Positions 49,065-62,804 of a stretch of DNA of 64,000 nt are shown here, one piece after another; position 1 is the first letter of the stretch; the number at the start of each line of letters is the position of its first letter. The stretch is from Planococcus citri (taxonomy: Eukaryota > Arthropoda > Insecta > Hemiptera > Pseudococcidae). The stretch is taken from the NCBI RefSeq assembly GCF_950023065.1, contig NC_088679.1:70494001-70558000 (forward strand). Reading direction: 5' to 3'. Under the pieces are notes generated by a model. The model was not told where the DNA came from. It made no database searches and worked only from the letters and a program-made list of their open reading frames with translations. A program made the translations under genes and the position numbers.

Positions 49065-49781
49065 CTTCATAAGTGGAAATTTTCACCTTTTTCCATCATT
49101 CACAAAATGCCGTACTCAACTCATACGGCCATTTTGATATTTCTTGAAAATCACAGACCAAGTCTCCACAAATCATAGGTGCTTGGTAAGTGGAAATTTT
49201 CACTTTTTTCCATCATTCACAAAATGCCGTACTCAACTCATACGGCCATTTTGATATTTCTTGAAAATCACTGACCAAGTCTCCACAAATCATAGGTGCT
49301 TGGTGAGTGGAAATTTTCACCTTTTTCCATCATTCACAAAATGCCGTACTCAACTCATACGGCCATTTTGATATTTCTTGAAAATCGTCACTGACCAAGT
49401 CTCCACAAATCATAGTTGCTTTGTAAGTGGAAATTTTCACCTTTTTCCATCATTCACAAAATGCCGTACTCAACTCATACGGCCATTTTGATATTTCTTG
49501 AAAAAGTTGAAAATCACTGACCAAGTCTCCACAAATCATAGGTGCTTGGTAAGTGGAAATTTTCACCTTTTTCCATCATTCACAAAATGCCGTACTCAAC
49601 TCATACGGCCATTTTGATATTTCTTGAAAATCACTGACCAAGTCTCCACAAATCATAGGTGCTTGGTAAGTGGAAATTTTCACCTTTTTCCATCATTCAC
49701 AAAATGCCCTACTCAACTCATACGGCCATTTTGATATTTCTTGAAAATCGTCACTGACCAAGTCTCCACAAATCATAGGTG
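49065..49781 (-). repeat. Minus-arm HOR, form C (717 bp, 6 monomers)
   Basis: It begins like forms A and B (cacagacc, cacttttttcc, ggtgagtgg with aaaatcgtcactg, tttgtaag). It then has a plain 126-bp monomer and ends with a second 120-bp monomer (aaaatcgtcactg) before cttcataag. 717 equals 6 x 117 + 9 + 3 + 3. Confidence 0.88.
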
Positions 49782-51323
49782 CTTCATAAGTGGAAATTTT
49801 CACCTTTTTCCATCATTCACAAAATGCCGTACTCAACTTATACGGCCTTTTTGATATTTTATGAAAATCACTGACCAAGTCTCCACAAATCATAGGTGCT
49901 TGGTAAGTGGAAATTTTCACCTTTTTCCATCATTCACAAAATGCCGTACTCACCTTATACGGCCATTTTGATATTTCTTGAAAAAGTTGAAAATCACTGA
50001 CCAAGTCTCCACAAATCATAGGTGCTTGGTAAGTGGAAATTTTCACCTTTTTCCATCATTCACAAAATGCCGTACTCAACTCATACGGCCATTTTGATAT
50101 TTCTAGAAAATCACTGACCAAGTCTCCACAAATCATAGGTGCTTGGTAAGTGGAAATTTTCACCTTTTTCCATCATTCACAAAATGCCATACTCAACTTA
50201 TACAGCCATTTTGATATTTCTTGAAAATCACTGACCAAGTCTCCACAAATCATAGGTGCTTGGTAAGTGGAAATTTTCACCTTTTTCCATCATTCACAAA
50301 ATGCTGTACTCAACTCATACGGCCATTTTGATATTTCTTGAAAATCACTGACCAAGTCTCCACAAATCATAGGTGCTTGGTAAGTGGAAATTTTCACCTT
50401 TTTCCATCATTCACAAAATGCCGTACTCAACTCATACGGCCATTTTGATATTTCTTGAAAAAGTTGAAAATCACTGACCAAGTCTCCACAAATCATAGGT
50501 GCTTGGTAAGTGGAAATTTTCACCTTTTTCCATCATTCACAAAATGCCGTACTCAACTTATACAGCCATTTTGATATTTCTTGAAAATCACTGACCAAGT
50601 CTCCACAAATCATAGGTGCTTGGTAAGTGGAAATTTTCACCTTTTTCCATCATTCACAAAATGCCGTACTCAACTCATACGGCCATTTTGATATTTCTTG
50701 AAAATCGTCACTGACCAAGTCTCCACAAATCATAGTTGCTTTGTAAGTGGAAATTTTCACCTTTTTCCAACATTCACAAAATGCCGTACTCAACTTATAC
50801 GGCCATTTTGATATTTTATGAAAATCACTGACCAAGTCTTCACAAATCATAGGTGCTTGGTAAGTGGAAATTTTCACCTATTTCCATCATTCACAAAATG
50901 CCGTACTCAACTCATACTGCCATTTTGATATTTCTTGAAAATCACTGACCAAGTCTCCACAAATCATAGGTGCTTGGTAAGTGGAAATTTTCACCTTTTT
51001 CCATCATTCACAAAATGCCCTACTCAACTCATACGGCCATTTTGATATTACTTGAAAATCACTGACCAAGTCTCCACAAATCATAGGTGCTTGGTAAGTG
51101 GAAATTTTCACCTTTTTCCATCATTCACAAAATGCCGTACTCAACTCATACGGCCATTTTGATATTTCTTGAAAATCACTGACCAAGTCTCCACAAATCA
51201 TAGGTGCTTGGTAAGTGGAAATTTTCACCTTTTTCCATCATTCACAAAATGCCCTACTCAACTCACACGGCCATTTTGATATTACTTGAAAATCACTGAC
51301 CAAGTCTCCACAAATCATAGGTG
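49782..51323 (-). repeat. Minus-arm HOR, form D (1,542 bp, 13 monomers)
   Basis: Contains ggcctttttgat with ttttatg, the 126-bp cacctta type, ttctagaaaatc, tgccatact, tgctgtact, a second 126-mer, aaaatcgtcactg, ccaacattc with gtcttcac, cacctatttcc, and two attacttg monomers, the second with cacacggcc. 1,542 equals 13 x 117 + 9 + 9 + 3. Confidence 0.88.
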
Positions 51324-52388
51324 CTTCATAAGTGGAAATTTTCACCTTTTTCCATCATTCACAAAATGCCGTACTCAACTCATACGGCCATTTTGATATT
51401 TCTTGAAAATCACAGACCAAGTCTCCACAAATCATAGGTGCTTGGTAAGTGGAAATTTTCACTTTTTTCCATCATTCACAAAATGCCGTACTCAACTCAT
51501 ACGGCCATTTTGATATTTCTTGAAAATCACTGACAAAGTCTCCACAAATCATAGGTGCTTGGTGAGTGGAAATTTTCACCTTTTTCCATCATTCACAAAA
51601 TGCCGTACTCAACTCATACGGCCATTTTGATATTTCTTGAAAATCGTCACTGACCAAGTCTCCACAAATCATAGTTGCTTTGTAAGTGGAAATTTTCACC
51701 TTTTTCCATCATTCACAAAATGCCGTACTCAACTTATACGGCCATTTTGATATTTTATGAAAATCACTGACCAAGTCTCCACAAATCATAGGTGCTTGGT
51801 AAGTGGAAATTTTCACCTTTTTCCATCATTCACAAAATGCCGTACTCACCTTATACGGCCATTTTGATATTTCTTGAAAAAGTTGAAAATCACTGACCAA
51901 GTCTCCACAAATCATAGGCGCTTGGTAAGTGGAAATTTTCACCTTTTTCCATCATTCACAAAATGCCGTACTCAACTCATACGGCCATTTTGATATTTCT
52001 AGAAAATCACTGACCAAGTCTCCACAAATCATAGGTGCTTGGTAAGTGGAAATTTTCACCTTTTTCCATCATTCACAAAATGCCGTACTCAACTTATACA
52101 GCCATTTTGATATTTCTTGAAAATCACTGACCAAGTCTCCACAAATCATAGGTGCTTGGTAAGTGGAAATTTTCACCTATTTCCATCATTCACAAAATGC
52201 CGTACTCAACTCATACTGCCATTTTGATATTTCTTGAAAATCACTGACAAAGTCTCCACAAATCATAGGTGCTTGGTAAGTGGAAATTTCCACCTTTTTC
52301 CATCATTCACAAAATGCCCTACTCAACTCATACGGCCATTTTGATATTACTTGAAAATCACTGACCAAGTCTCCACAAATCATAGGTG
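51324..52388 (-). repeat. Minus-arm HOR, form A (1,065 bp), second copy
   Basis: All form A markers are present (ctgacaaag, ggcgcttgg, aaatttccacc) in the same order as at 46,818, offset 4,506 bp. Confidence 0.9.
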
Positions 52389-53570
52389 CTTCATAAGTGG
52401 AAATTTTCACCTTTTTCCATCATTCACAAAATGCCGTACTCAACTCATACGGCCATTTTGATATTTCTTGAAAATCACAGACCAAGTCTCCACAAATCAT
52501 AGGTGCTTGGTAAGTGGAAATTTTCACTTTTTTCCATCATTCACAAAATGCCGTACTCAACTCATACGGCCATTTTGATATTTCTTGAAAATCACTGACC
52601 AAGTCTCCACAAATCATAGGTGCTTGGTGAGTGGAAATTTTCACCTTTTTCCATCAGTCACAAAATGCCGTACTCAACTCATACGGCCATTTTGATATTT
52701 CTAGAAAATCATCACTGACCAAGTCTCCACAAATCATAGTTGCTTTGTAAGTGGAAATTTTCACCTTTTTCCATCATTCACAAAATGCCGTACTCAACTT
52801 ATACGGCCATTTTGATATTTTATGAAAATCACTGACCAAGTCTCCACAAATCATAGGTGCTTGGTAAGTGGAAATTTTCACCTTTTTCCATCATTCACAA
52901 AATGCCGTACTCACCTTATACGGCCATTTTGATATTTCTTGAAAAAGTTGAAAATCACTGACCAAGTCTCCACAAATCATAGGTGCTTGGTAAGTGGAAA
53001 TTTTCACCTTTTTCCATCATTCACAAAATGCCGTACTCAACTCATACGGCCATTTTGATATTTCTTGAAAATCACTGACCAAGTCTCCACAAATCATAGG
53101 TGCTTGGTAAGTGGAAATTTTCACCTTTTTCCATCATTCACAAAATGCCGTACTCAACTCATACGGCCATTTTGATATTTCTAGAAAATCACTGACCAAG
53201 TCTCCACAAATCATAGGTGCTTGGTAAGTGGAAATTTTCACCTTTTTCCATCATTCACAAAATGCCGTACTCAACTTATACAGCCATTTTGATATTTCTT
53301 GAAAATCACTGACCAAGTCTCCACAAATCATAGGTGCTTGGTAAGTGGAAATTTTCACCTATTTCCATCATTCACAAAATGCCGTACTCAACTCATACTG
53401 CCATTTTGATATTTCTTGAAAATCACTGACCAAGTCTCCACAAATCATAGGTGCTTGGTAAGTGGAAATTTTCACCTTTTTCCATCATTCACAAAATGCC
53501 CTACTCAACTCATACGGCCATTTTGATATTACTTGAAAATCACTGACCAAGTCTCCACAAATCATAGGTG
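52389..53570 (-). repeat. Minus-arm HOR, form B (1,182 bp), second copy
   Basis: Form B markers catcagtcac and aaaatcatcactg are present, and the order matches 47,883 at offset 4,506 bp. Confidence 0.9.
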
Positions 53571-54752
53571 CTTCATAAGTGGAAATTTTCACCTTTTTCC
53601 ATCATTCACAAAATGCCGTACTCAACTCATACGGCCATTTTGATATTTCTTGAAAATCACAGACCAAGTCTCCACAAATCATAGGTGCTTGGTAAGTGGA
53701 AATTTTCACTTTTTTCCATCATTCACAAAATGCCGTACTCAACTCATACGGCCATTTTGATATTTCTTGAAAATCACTGACCAAGTCTCCACAAATCATA
53801 GGTGCTTGGTGAGTGGAAATTTTCACCTTTTTCCATCATTCACAAAATGCCGTACTCAACTCATACGGCCATTTTGATATTTCTTGAAAATCACAGACCA
53901 AGTCTCCACAAATCATAGGTGCTTGGTAAGTGGAAATTTTCACTTTTTTCCATCATTCACAAAATGCCGTACTCAACTCATACGGCCATTTTGATATTTC
54001 TTGAAAATCACTGACAAAGTCTCCACAAATCATAGGTGCTTGGTGAGTGGAAATTTTCACCTTTTTCCATCATTCACAAAATGCCGTACTCAACTCATAC
54101 GGCCATTTTGATATTTCTTGAAAATCGTCACTGACCAAGTCTCCACAAATCATAGTTGCTTTGTAAGTGGAAATTTTCACCTTTTTCCATCATTCACAAA
54201 ATGCCGTACTCAACTTATACGGCCATTTTGATATTTTATGAAAATCACTGACCAAGTCTCCACAAATCATAGGTGCTTGGTAAGTGGAAATTTTCACCTT
54301 TTTCCATCATTCACAAAATGCCGTACTCACCTTATACGGCCATTTTGATATTTCTTGAAAAAGTTGAAAATCACTGACCAAGTCTCCACAAATCATAGGC
54401 GCTTGGTAAGTGGAAATTTTCACCTTTTTCCATCATTCACAAAATGCCGTACTCAACTCATACGGCCATTTTGATATTTCTAGAAAATCACTGACCAAGT
54501 CTCCACAAATCATAGGTGCTTGGTAAGTGGAAATTTTCACCTTTTTCCATCATTCACAAAATGCCGTACTCAACTTATACAGCCATTTTGATATTTCTTG
54601 AAAATCACTGACAAAGTCTCCACAAATCATAGGTGCTTGGTAAGTGGAAATTTCCACCTTTTTCCATCATTCACAAAATGCCCTACTCAACTCATACGGC
54701 CATTTTGATATTACTTGAAAATCACTGACCAAGTCTCCACAAATCATAGGTG
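53571..54752 (-). repeat. Minus-arm HOR, A-like recombinant (1,182 bp)
   Basis: It starts with cacagacc, cacttttttcc and a ggtgagtgg monomer. That monomer leads into a second cacagacc / cacttttttcc pair, so the first part is doubled. It continues as form A (ctgacaaag, ggcgcttgg, aaatttccacc) but lacks the cacctatttcc / catactgcc monomer. The result has ten monomers, so it matches form B in length but not in content. Confidence 0.85.
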
Positions 54753-55934
54753 CTTCATAAGTGGAAATTTTCACCTTTTTCCATCATTCACAAAATGCCG
54801 TACTCAACTCATACGGCCATTTTGATATTTCTTGAAAATCACAGACCAAGTCTCCACAAATCATAGGTGCTTGGTAAGTGGAAATTTTCACTTTTTTCCA
54901 TCATTCACAAAATGCCGTACTCAACTCATACGGCCATTTTGATATTTCTTGAAAATCACTGACCAAGTCTCCACAAATCATAGGTGCTTGGTGAGTGGAA
55001 ATTTTCACCTTTTTCCATCAGTCACAAAATGCCGTACTCAACTCATACGGCCATTTTGATATTTCTAGAAAATCATCACTGACCAAGTCTCCACAAATCA
55101 TAGTTGCTTTGTAAGTGGAAATTTTCACCTTTTTCCATCATTCACAAAATGCCGTACTCAACTTATACGGCCATTTTGATATTTTATGAAAATCACTGAC
55201 CAAGTCTCCACAAATCATAGGTGCTTGGTAAGTGGAAATTTTCACCTTTTTCCATCATTCACAAAATGCCGTACTCACCTTATACGGCCATTTTGATATT
55301 TCTTGAAAAAGTTGAAAATCACTGACCAAGTCTCCACAAATCATAGGTGCTTGGTAAGTGGAAATTTTCACCTTTTTCCATCATTCACAAAATGCCGTAC
55401 TCAACTCATACGGCCATTTTGATATTTCTTGAAAATCACTGACCAAGTCTCCACAAATCATAGGTGCTTGGTAAGTGGAAATTTTCACCTTTTTCCATCA
55501 TTCACAAAATGCCGTACTCAACTCATACGGCCATTTTGATATTTCTAGAAAATCACTGACCAAGTCTCCACAAATCATAGGTGCTTGGTAAGTGGAAATT
55601 TTCACCTTTTTCCATCATTCACAAAATGCCGTACTCAACTTATACAGCCATTTTGATATTTCTTGAAAATCACTGACCAAGTCTCCACAAATCATAGGTG
55701 CTTGGTAAGTGGAAATTTTCACCTATTTCCATCATTCACAAAATGCCGTACTCAACTCATACTGCCATTTTGATATTTCTTGAAAATCACTGACCAAGTC
55801 TCCACAAATCATAGGTGCTTGGTAAGTGGAAATTTTCACCTTTTTCCATCATTCACAAAATGCCCTACTCAACTCATACGGCCATTTTGATATTACTTGA
55901 AAATCACTGACCAAGTCTCCACAAATCATAGGTG
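54753..55934 (-). repeat. Minus-arm HOR, form B (1,182 bp), third copy
   Basis: Carries catcagtcac and aaaatcatcactg. It corresponds to 47,883 at offset 6,870 bp and to 52,389 at offset 2,364 bp. Confidence 0.9.
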
Positions 55935-56651
55935 CTTCATAAGTGGAAATTTTCACCTTTTTCCATCATTCACAAAATGCCGTACTCAACTCATACGGCC
56001 ATTTTGATATTTCTTGAAAATCACAGACCAAGTCTCCACAAATCATAGGTGCTTGGTAAGTGGAAATTTTCACTTTTTTCCATCATTCACAAAATGCCGT
56101 ACTCAACTCATACGGCCATTTTGATATTTCTTGAAAATCACTGACCAAGTCTCCACAAATCATAGGTGCTTGGTGAGTGGAAATTTTCACCTTTTTCCAT
56201 CATTCACAAAATGCCGTACTCAACTCATACGGCCATTTTGATATTTCTTGAAAATCGTCACTGACCAAGTCTCCACAAATCATAGTTGCTTTGTAAGTGG
56301 AAATTTTCACCTTTTTCCATCATTCACAAAATGCCGTACTCAACTCATACGGCCATTTTGATATTTCTTGAAAAAGTTGAAAATCACTGACCAAGTCTCC
56401 ACAAATCATAGGTGCTTGGTAAGTGGAAATTTTCACCTTTTTCCATCATTCACAAAATGCCGTACTCAACTCATACGGCCATTTTGATATTTCTTGAAAA
56501 TCACTGACCAAGTCTCCACAAATCATAGGTGCTTGGTAAGTGGAAATTTTCACCTTTTTCCATCATTCACAAAATGCCCTACTCAACTCATACGGCCATT
56601 TTGATATTTCTTGAAAATCGTCACTGACCAAGTCTCCACAAATCATAGGTG
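55935..56651 (-). repeat. Minus-arm HOR, form C (717 bp), second copy
   Basis: Matches 49,065-49,781 at an offset of 6,870 bp, with the same two 120-bp monomers. Confidence 0.9.
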
Positions 56652-58193
56652 CTTCATAAGTGGAAATTTTCACCTTTTTCCATCATTCACAAAATGCCGT
56701 ACTCAACTTATACGGCCTTTTTGATATTTTATGAAAATCACTGACCAAGTCTCCACAAATCATAGGTGCTTGGTAAGTGGAAATTTTCACCTTTTTCCAT
56801 CATTCACAAAATGCCGTACTCACCTTATACGGCCATTTTGATATTTCTTGAAAAAGTTGAAAATCACTGACCAAGTCTCCACAAATCATAGGTGCTTGGT
56901 AAGTGGAAATTTTCACCTTTTTCCATCATTCACAAAATGCCGTACTCAACTCATACGGCCATTTTGATATTTCTAGAAAATCACTGACCAAGTCTCCACA
57001 AATCATAGGTGCTTGGTAAGTGGAAATTTTCACCTTTTTCCATCATTCACAAAATGCCATACTCAACTTATACAGCCATTTTGATATTTCTTGAAAATCA
57101 CTGACCAAGTCTCCACAAATCATAGGTGCTTGGTAAGTGGAAATTTTCACCTTTTTCCATCATTCACAAAATGCTGTACTCAACTCATACGGCCATTTTG
57201 ATATTTCTTGAAAATCACTGACCAAGTCTCCACAAATCATAGGTGCTTGGTAAGTGGAAATTTTCACCTTTTTCCATCATTCACAAAATGCCGTACTCAA
57301 CTCATACGGCCATTTTGATATTTCTTGAAAAAGTTGAAAATCACTGACCAAGTCTCCACAAATCATAGGTGCTTGGTAAGTGGAAATTTTCACCTTTTTC
57401 CATCATTCACAAAATGCCGTACTCAACTTATACAGCCATTTTGATATTTCTTGAAAATCACTGACCAAGTCTCCACAAATCATAGGTGCTTGGTAAGTGG
57501 AAATTTTCACCTTTTTCCATCATTCACAAAATGCCGTACTCAACTCATACGGCCATTTTGATATTTCTTGAAAATCGTCACTGACCAAGTCTCCACAAAT
57601 CATAGTTGCTTTGTAAGTGGAAATTTTCACCTTTTTCCAACATTCACAAAATGCCGTACTCAACTTATACGGCCATTTTGATATTTTATGAAAATCACTG
57701 ACCAAGTCTTCACAAATCATAGGTGCTTGGTAAGTGGAAATTTTCACCTATTTCCATCATTCACAAAATGCCGTACTCAACTCATACTGCCATTTTGATA
57801 TTTCTTGAAAATCACTGACCAAGTCTCCACAAATCATAGGTGCTTGGTAAGTGGAAATTTTCACCTTTTTCCATCATTCACAAAATGCCCTACTCAACTC
57901 ATACGGCCATTTTGATATTACTTGAAAATCACTGACCAAGTCTCCACAAATCATAGGTGCTTGGTAAGTGGAAATTTTCACCTTTTTCCATCATTCACAA
58001 AATGCCGTACTCAACTCATACGGCCATTTTGATATTTCTTGAAAATCACTGACCAAGTCTCCACAAATCATAGGTGCTTGGTAAGTGGAAATTTTCACCT
58101 TTTTCCATCATTCACAAAATGCCCTACTCAACTCACACGGCCATTTTGATATTACTTGAAAATCACTGACCAAGTCTCCACAAATCATAGGTG
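56652..58193 (-). repeat. Minus-arm HOR, form D (1,542 bp), second copy
   Basis: Matches 49,782-51,323 at an offset of 6,870 bp, including tgccatact, tgctgtact, ccaacattc with gtcttcac, and cacacggcc. I saw no difference in the lines I compared. Confidence 0.9.
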
Positions 58194-59258
58194 CTTCATA
58201 AGTGGAAATTTTCACCTTTTTCCATCATTCACAAAATGCCGTACTCAACTCATACGGCCATTTTGATATTTCTTGAAAATCACAGACCAAGTCTCCACAA
58301 ATCATAGGTGCTTGGTAAGTGGAAATTTTCACTTTTTTCCATCATTCACAAAATGCCGTACTCAACTCATACGGCCATTTTGATATTTCTTGAAAATCAC
58401 TGACAAAGTCTCCACAAATCATAGGTGCTTGGTGAGTGGAAATTTTCACCTTTTTCCATCATTCACAAAATGCCGTACTCAACTCATACGGCCATTTTGA
58501 TATTTCTTGAAAATCGTCACTGACCAAGTCTCCACAAATCATAGTTGCTTTGTAAGTGGAAATTTTCACCTTTTTCCATCATTCACAAAATGCCGTACTC
58601 AACTTATACGGCCATTTTGATATTTTATGAAAATCACTGACCAAGTCTCCACAAATCATAGGTGCTTGGTAAGTGGAAATTTTCACCTTTTTCCATCATT
58701 CACAAAATGCCGTACTCACCTTATACGGCCATTTTGATATTTCTTGAAAAAGTTGAAAATCACTGACCAAGTCTCCACAAATCATAGGCGCTTGGTAAGT
58801 GGAAATTTTCACCTTTTTCCATCATTCACAAAATGCCGTACTCAACTCATACGGCCATTTTGATATTTCTAGAAAATCACTGACCAAGTCTCCACAAATC
58901 ATAGGTGCTTGGTAAGTGGAAATTTTCACCTTTTTCCATCATTCACAAAATGCCGTACTCAACTTATACAGCCATTTTGATATTTCTTGAAAATCACTGA
59001 CCAAGTCTCCACAAATCATAGGTGCTTGGTAAGTGGAAATTTTCACCTATTTCCATCATTCACAAAATGCCGTACTCAACTCATACTGCCATTTTGATAT
59101 TTCTTGAAAATCACTGACAAAGTCTCCACAAATCATAGGTGCTTGGTAAGTGGAAATTTCCACCTTTTTCCATCATTCACAAAATGCCCTACTCAACTCA
59201 TACGGCCATTTTGATATTACTTGAAAATCACTGACCAAGTCTCCACAAATCATAGGTG
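58194..59258 (-). repeat. Minus-arm HOR, form A (1,065 bp), third copy
   Basis: All three form A markers are present. Offset 6,870 bp from 51,324. Confidence 0.9.
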
Positions 59259-60440
59259 CTTCATAAGTGGAAATTTTCACCTTTTTCCATCATTCACAAA
59301 ATGCCGTACTCAACTCATACGGCCATTTTGATATTTCTTGAAAATCACAGACCAAGTCTCCACAAATCATAGGTGCTTGGTAAGTGGAAATTTTCACTTT
59401 TTTCCATCATTCACAAAATGCCGTACTCAACTCATACGGCCATTTTGATATTTCTTGAAAATCACTGACCAAGTCTCCACAAATCATAGGTGCTTGGTGA
59501 GTGGAAATTTTCACCTTTTTCCATCAGTCACAAAATGCCGTACTCAACTCATACGGCCATTTTGATATTTCTAGAAAATCATCACTGACCAAGTCTCCAC
59601 AAATCATAGTTGCTTTGTAAGTGGAAATTTTCACCTTTTTCCATCATTCACAAAATGCCGTACTCAACTTATACGGCCATTTTGATATTTTATGAAAATC
59701 ACTGACCAAGTCTCCACAAATCATAGGTGCTTGGTAAGTGGAAATTTTCACCTTTTTCCATCATTCACAAAATGCCGTACTCACCTTATACGGCCATTTT
59801 GATATTTCTTGAAAAAGTTGAAAATCACTGACCAAGTCTCCACAAATCATAGGTGCTTGGTAAGTGGAAATTTTCACCTTTTTCCATCATTCACAAAATG
59901 CCGTACTCAACTCATACGGCCATTTTGATATTTCTTGAAAATCACTGACCAAGTCTCCACAAATCATAGGTGCTTGGTAAGTGGAAATTTTCACCTTTTT
60001 CCATCATTCACAAAATGCCGTACTCAACTCATACGGCCATTTTGATATTTCTAGAAAATCACTGACCAAGTCTCCACAAATCATAGGTGCTTGGTAAGTG
60101 GAAATTTTCACCTTTTTCCATCATTCACAAAATGCCGTACTCAACTTATACAGCCATTTTGATATTTCTTGAAAATCACTGACCAAGTCTCCACAAATCA
60201 TAGGTGCTTGGTAAGTGGAAATTTTCACCTATTTCCATCATTCACAAAATGCCGTACTCAACTCATACTGCCATTTTGATATTTCTTGAAAATCACTGAC
60301 CAAGTCTCCACAAATCATAGGTGCTTGGTAAGTGGAAATTTTCACCTTTTTCCATCATTCACAAAATGCCCTACTCAACTCATACGGCCATTTTGATATT
60401 ACTTGAAAATCACTGACCAAGTCTCCACAAATCATAGGTG
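59259..60440 (-). repeat. Minus-arm HOR, form B (1,182 bp), fourth copy
   Basis: Form B markers catcagtcac and aaaatcatcactg are present. Offset 6,870 bp from 52,389. Confidence 0.9.
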
Positions 60441-61739
60441 CTTCATAAGTGGAAATTTTCACCTTTTTCCATCATTCACAAAATGCCGTACTCAACTCAT
60501 ACGGCCATTTTGATATTTCTTGAAAATCACAGACCAAGTCTCCACAAATCATAGGTGCTTGGTAAGTGGAAATTTTCACTTTTTTCCATCATTCACAAAA
60601 TGCCGTACTCAACTCATACGGCCATTTTGATATTTCTTGAAAATCACTGACCAAGTCTCCACAAATCATAGGTGCTTGGTGAGTGGAAATTTTCACCTTT
60701 TTCCATCATTCACAAAATGCCGTACTCAACTCATACGGCCATTTTGATATTTCTTGAAAATCGTCACTGACCAAGTCTCCACAAATCATAGTTGCTTTGT
60801 AAGTGGAAATTTTCACCTTTTTCCATCATTCACAAAATGCCGTACTCAACTTATACGGCCATTTTGATATTTTATGAAAATCACTGACCAAGTCTCCACA
60901 AATCATAGGTGCTTGGTAAGTGGAAATTTTCACCTTTTTCCATCATTCACAAAATGCCGTACTCACCTTATACGGCCATTTTGATATTTCTTGAAAAAGT
61001 TGAAAATCACTGACCAAGTCTCCACAAATCATAGGTGCTTGGTAAGTGGAAATTTTCACCTTTTTCCATCATTCACAGAATGCCGTACTCAACTCATACG
61101 GCCATTTTGATATTTCTCGAAAATCACTGACCAAGTCTCCACAAATCATAGGTGCTTGGTAAGTGGAAATTTTCACCTTTTTCCAACATTCACAAAATGC
61201 CGTACTCAACTTATACGGCCATTTTGATATTTTATGAAAATCACTGACCAAGTCTTCACAAATCATAGGTGCTTGGTAAGTGGAAATTTTCACCTATTTC
61301 CATCATTCACAAAATGCCGTACTCAACTCATACTGCCATTTTGATATTTCTTGAAAATCACTGACCAAGTCTCCACAAATCATAGGTGCTTGGTAAGTGG
61401 AAATTTTCACCTTTTTCCATCATTCACAAAATGCCCTACTCAACTCATACGGCCATTTTGATATTACTTGAAAATCACTGACCAAGTCTCCACAAATCAT
61501 AGGTGCTTGGTAAGTGGAAATTTTCACCTTTTTCCATCATTCACAAAATGCCGTACTCAACTCATACGGCCATTTTGATATTTCTTGAAAATCACTGACC
61601 AAGTCTCCACAAATCATAGGTGCTTGGTAAGTGGAAATTTTCACCTTTTTCCATCATTCACAAAATGCCCTACTCAACTCATACGGCCATTTTGATATTA
61701 CTTGAAAATCACTGACCAAGTCTCCACAAATCATAGGTG
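60441..61739 (-). repeat. Minus-arm HOR, form E (1,299 bp, 11 monomers)
   Basis: The front half follows forms A and B up to the 126-bp cacctta monomer. The back half follows the end of form D (ccaacattc with gtcttcac, cacctatttcc, two attacttg monomers). At the seam is a monomer with private changes: ttcacagaatg and tttctcgaaaatc, near 61,076-61,121. The form looks like a recombinant of the two types. Confidence 0.85.
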
Positions 61740-62804
61740 CTTCATAAGTGGAAATTTTCACCTTTTTCCATCATTCACAAAATGCCGTACTCAACTCATA
61801 CGGCCATTTTGATATTTCTTGAAAATCACAGACCAAGTCTCCACAAATCATAGGTGCTTGGTAAGTGGAAATTTTCACTTTTTTCCATCATTCACAAAAT
61901 GCCGTACTCAACTCATACGGCCATTTTGATATTTCTTGAAAATCACTGACAAAGTCTCCACAAATCATAGGTGCTTGGTGAGTGGAAATTTTCACCTTTT
62001 TCCATCATTCACAAAATGCCGTACTCAACTCATACGGCCATTTTGATATTTCTTGAAAATCGTCACTGACCAAGTCTCCACAAATCATAGTTGCTTTGTA
62101 AGTGGAAATTTTCACCTTTTTCCATCATTCACAAAATGCCGTACTCAACTTATACGGCCATTTTGATATTTTATGAAAATCACTGACCAAGTCTCCACAA
62201 ATCATAGGTGCTTGGTAAGTGGAAATTTTCACCTTTTTCCATCATTCACAAAATGCCGTACTCACCTTATACGGCCATTTTGATATTTCTTGAAAAAGTT
62301 GAAAATCACTGACCAAGTCTCCACAAATCATAGGCGCTTGGTAAGTGGAAATTTTCACCTTTTTCCATCATTCACAAAATGCCGTACTCAACTCATACGG
62401 CCATTTTGATATTTCTAGAAAATCACTGACCAAGTCTCCACAAATCATAGGTGCTTGGTAAGTGGAAATTTTCACCTTTTTCCATCATTCACAAAATGCC
62501 GTACTCAACTTATACAGCCATTTTGATATTTCTTGAAAATCACTGACCAAGTCTCCACAAATCATAGGTGCTTGGTAAGTGGAAATTTTCACCTATTTCC
62601 ATCATTCACAAAATGCCGTACTCAACTCATACTGCCATTTTGATATTTCTTGAAAATCACTGACAAAGTCTCCACAAATCATAGGTGCTTGGTAAGTGGA
62701 AATTTCCACCTTTTTCCATCATTCACAAAATGCCCTACTCAACTCATACGGCCATTTTGATATTACTTGAAAATCACTGACCAAGTCTCCACAAATCATA
62801 GGTG
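61740..62804 (-). repeat. Minus-arm HOR, form A (1,065 bp), fourth copy
   Basis: Form A markers ctgacaaag, ggcgcttgg and aaatttccacc are present in order. Confidence 0.9.

Larger units (their letters stand above)
46818..51323 (-). repeat. Super-repeat, 4,506 bp (HOR forms A-B-C-D)
   Basis: The lengths 1,065 + 1,182 + 717 + 1,542 sum to 4,506 bp. The same series restarts at 51,324. The rare ccaacattc / gtcttcac monomers of form D confirm the offset, being 4,506 bp apart between D-short and D. Confidence 0.87.
51324..58193 (-). repeat. Super-repeat, 6,870 bp (A-B-A/B-B-C-D)
   Basis: Same series as 46,818-51,323 with two extra 1,182-bp HORs inserted (2,364 bp; 4,506 + 2,364 = 6,870). From about 47.7 kb onward, sequence is repeated at +6,870 bp up to about 60.4 kb, so the two super-repeats overlap in a staggered tandem duplication. 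Confidence 0.87.
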
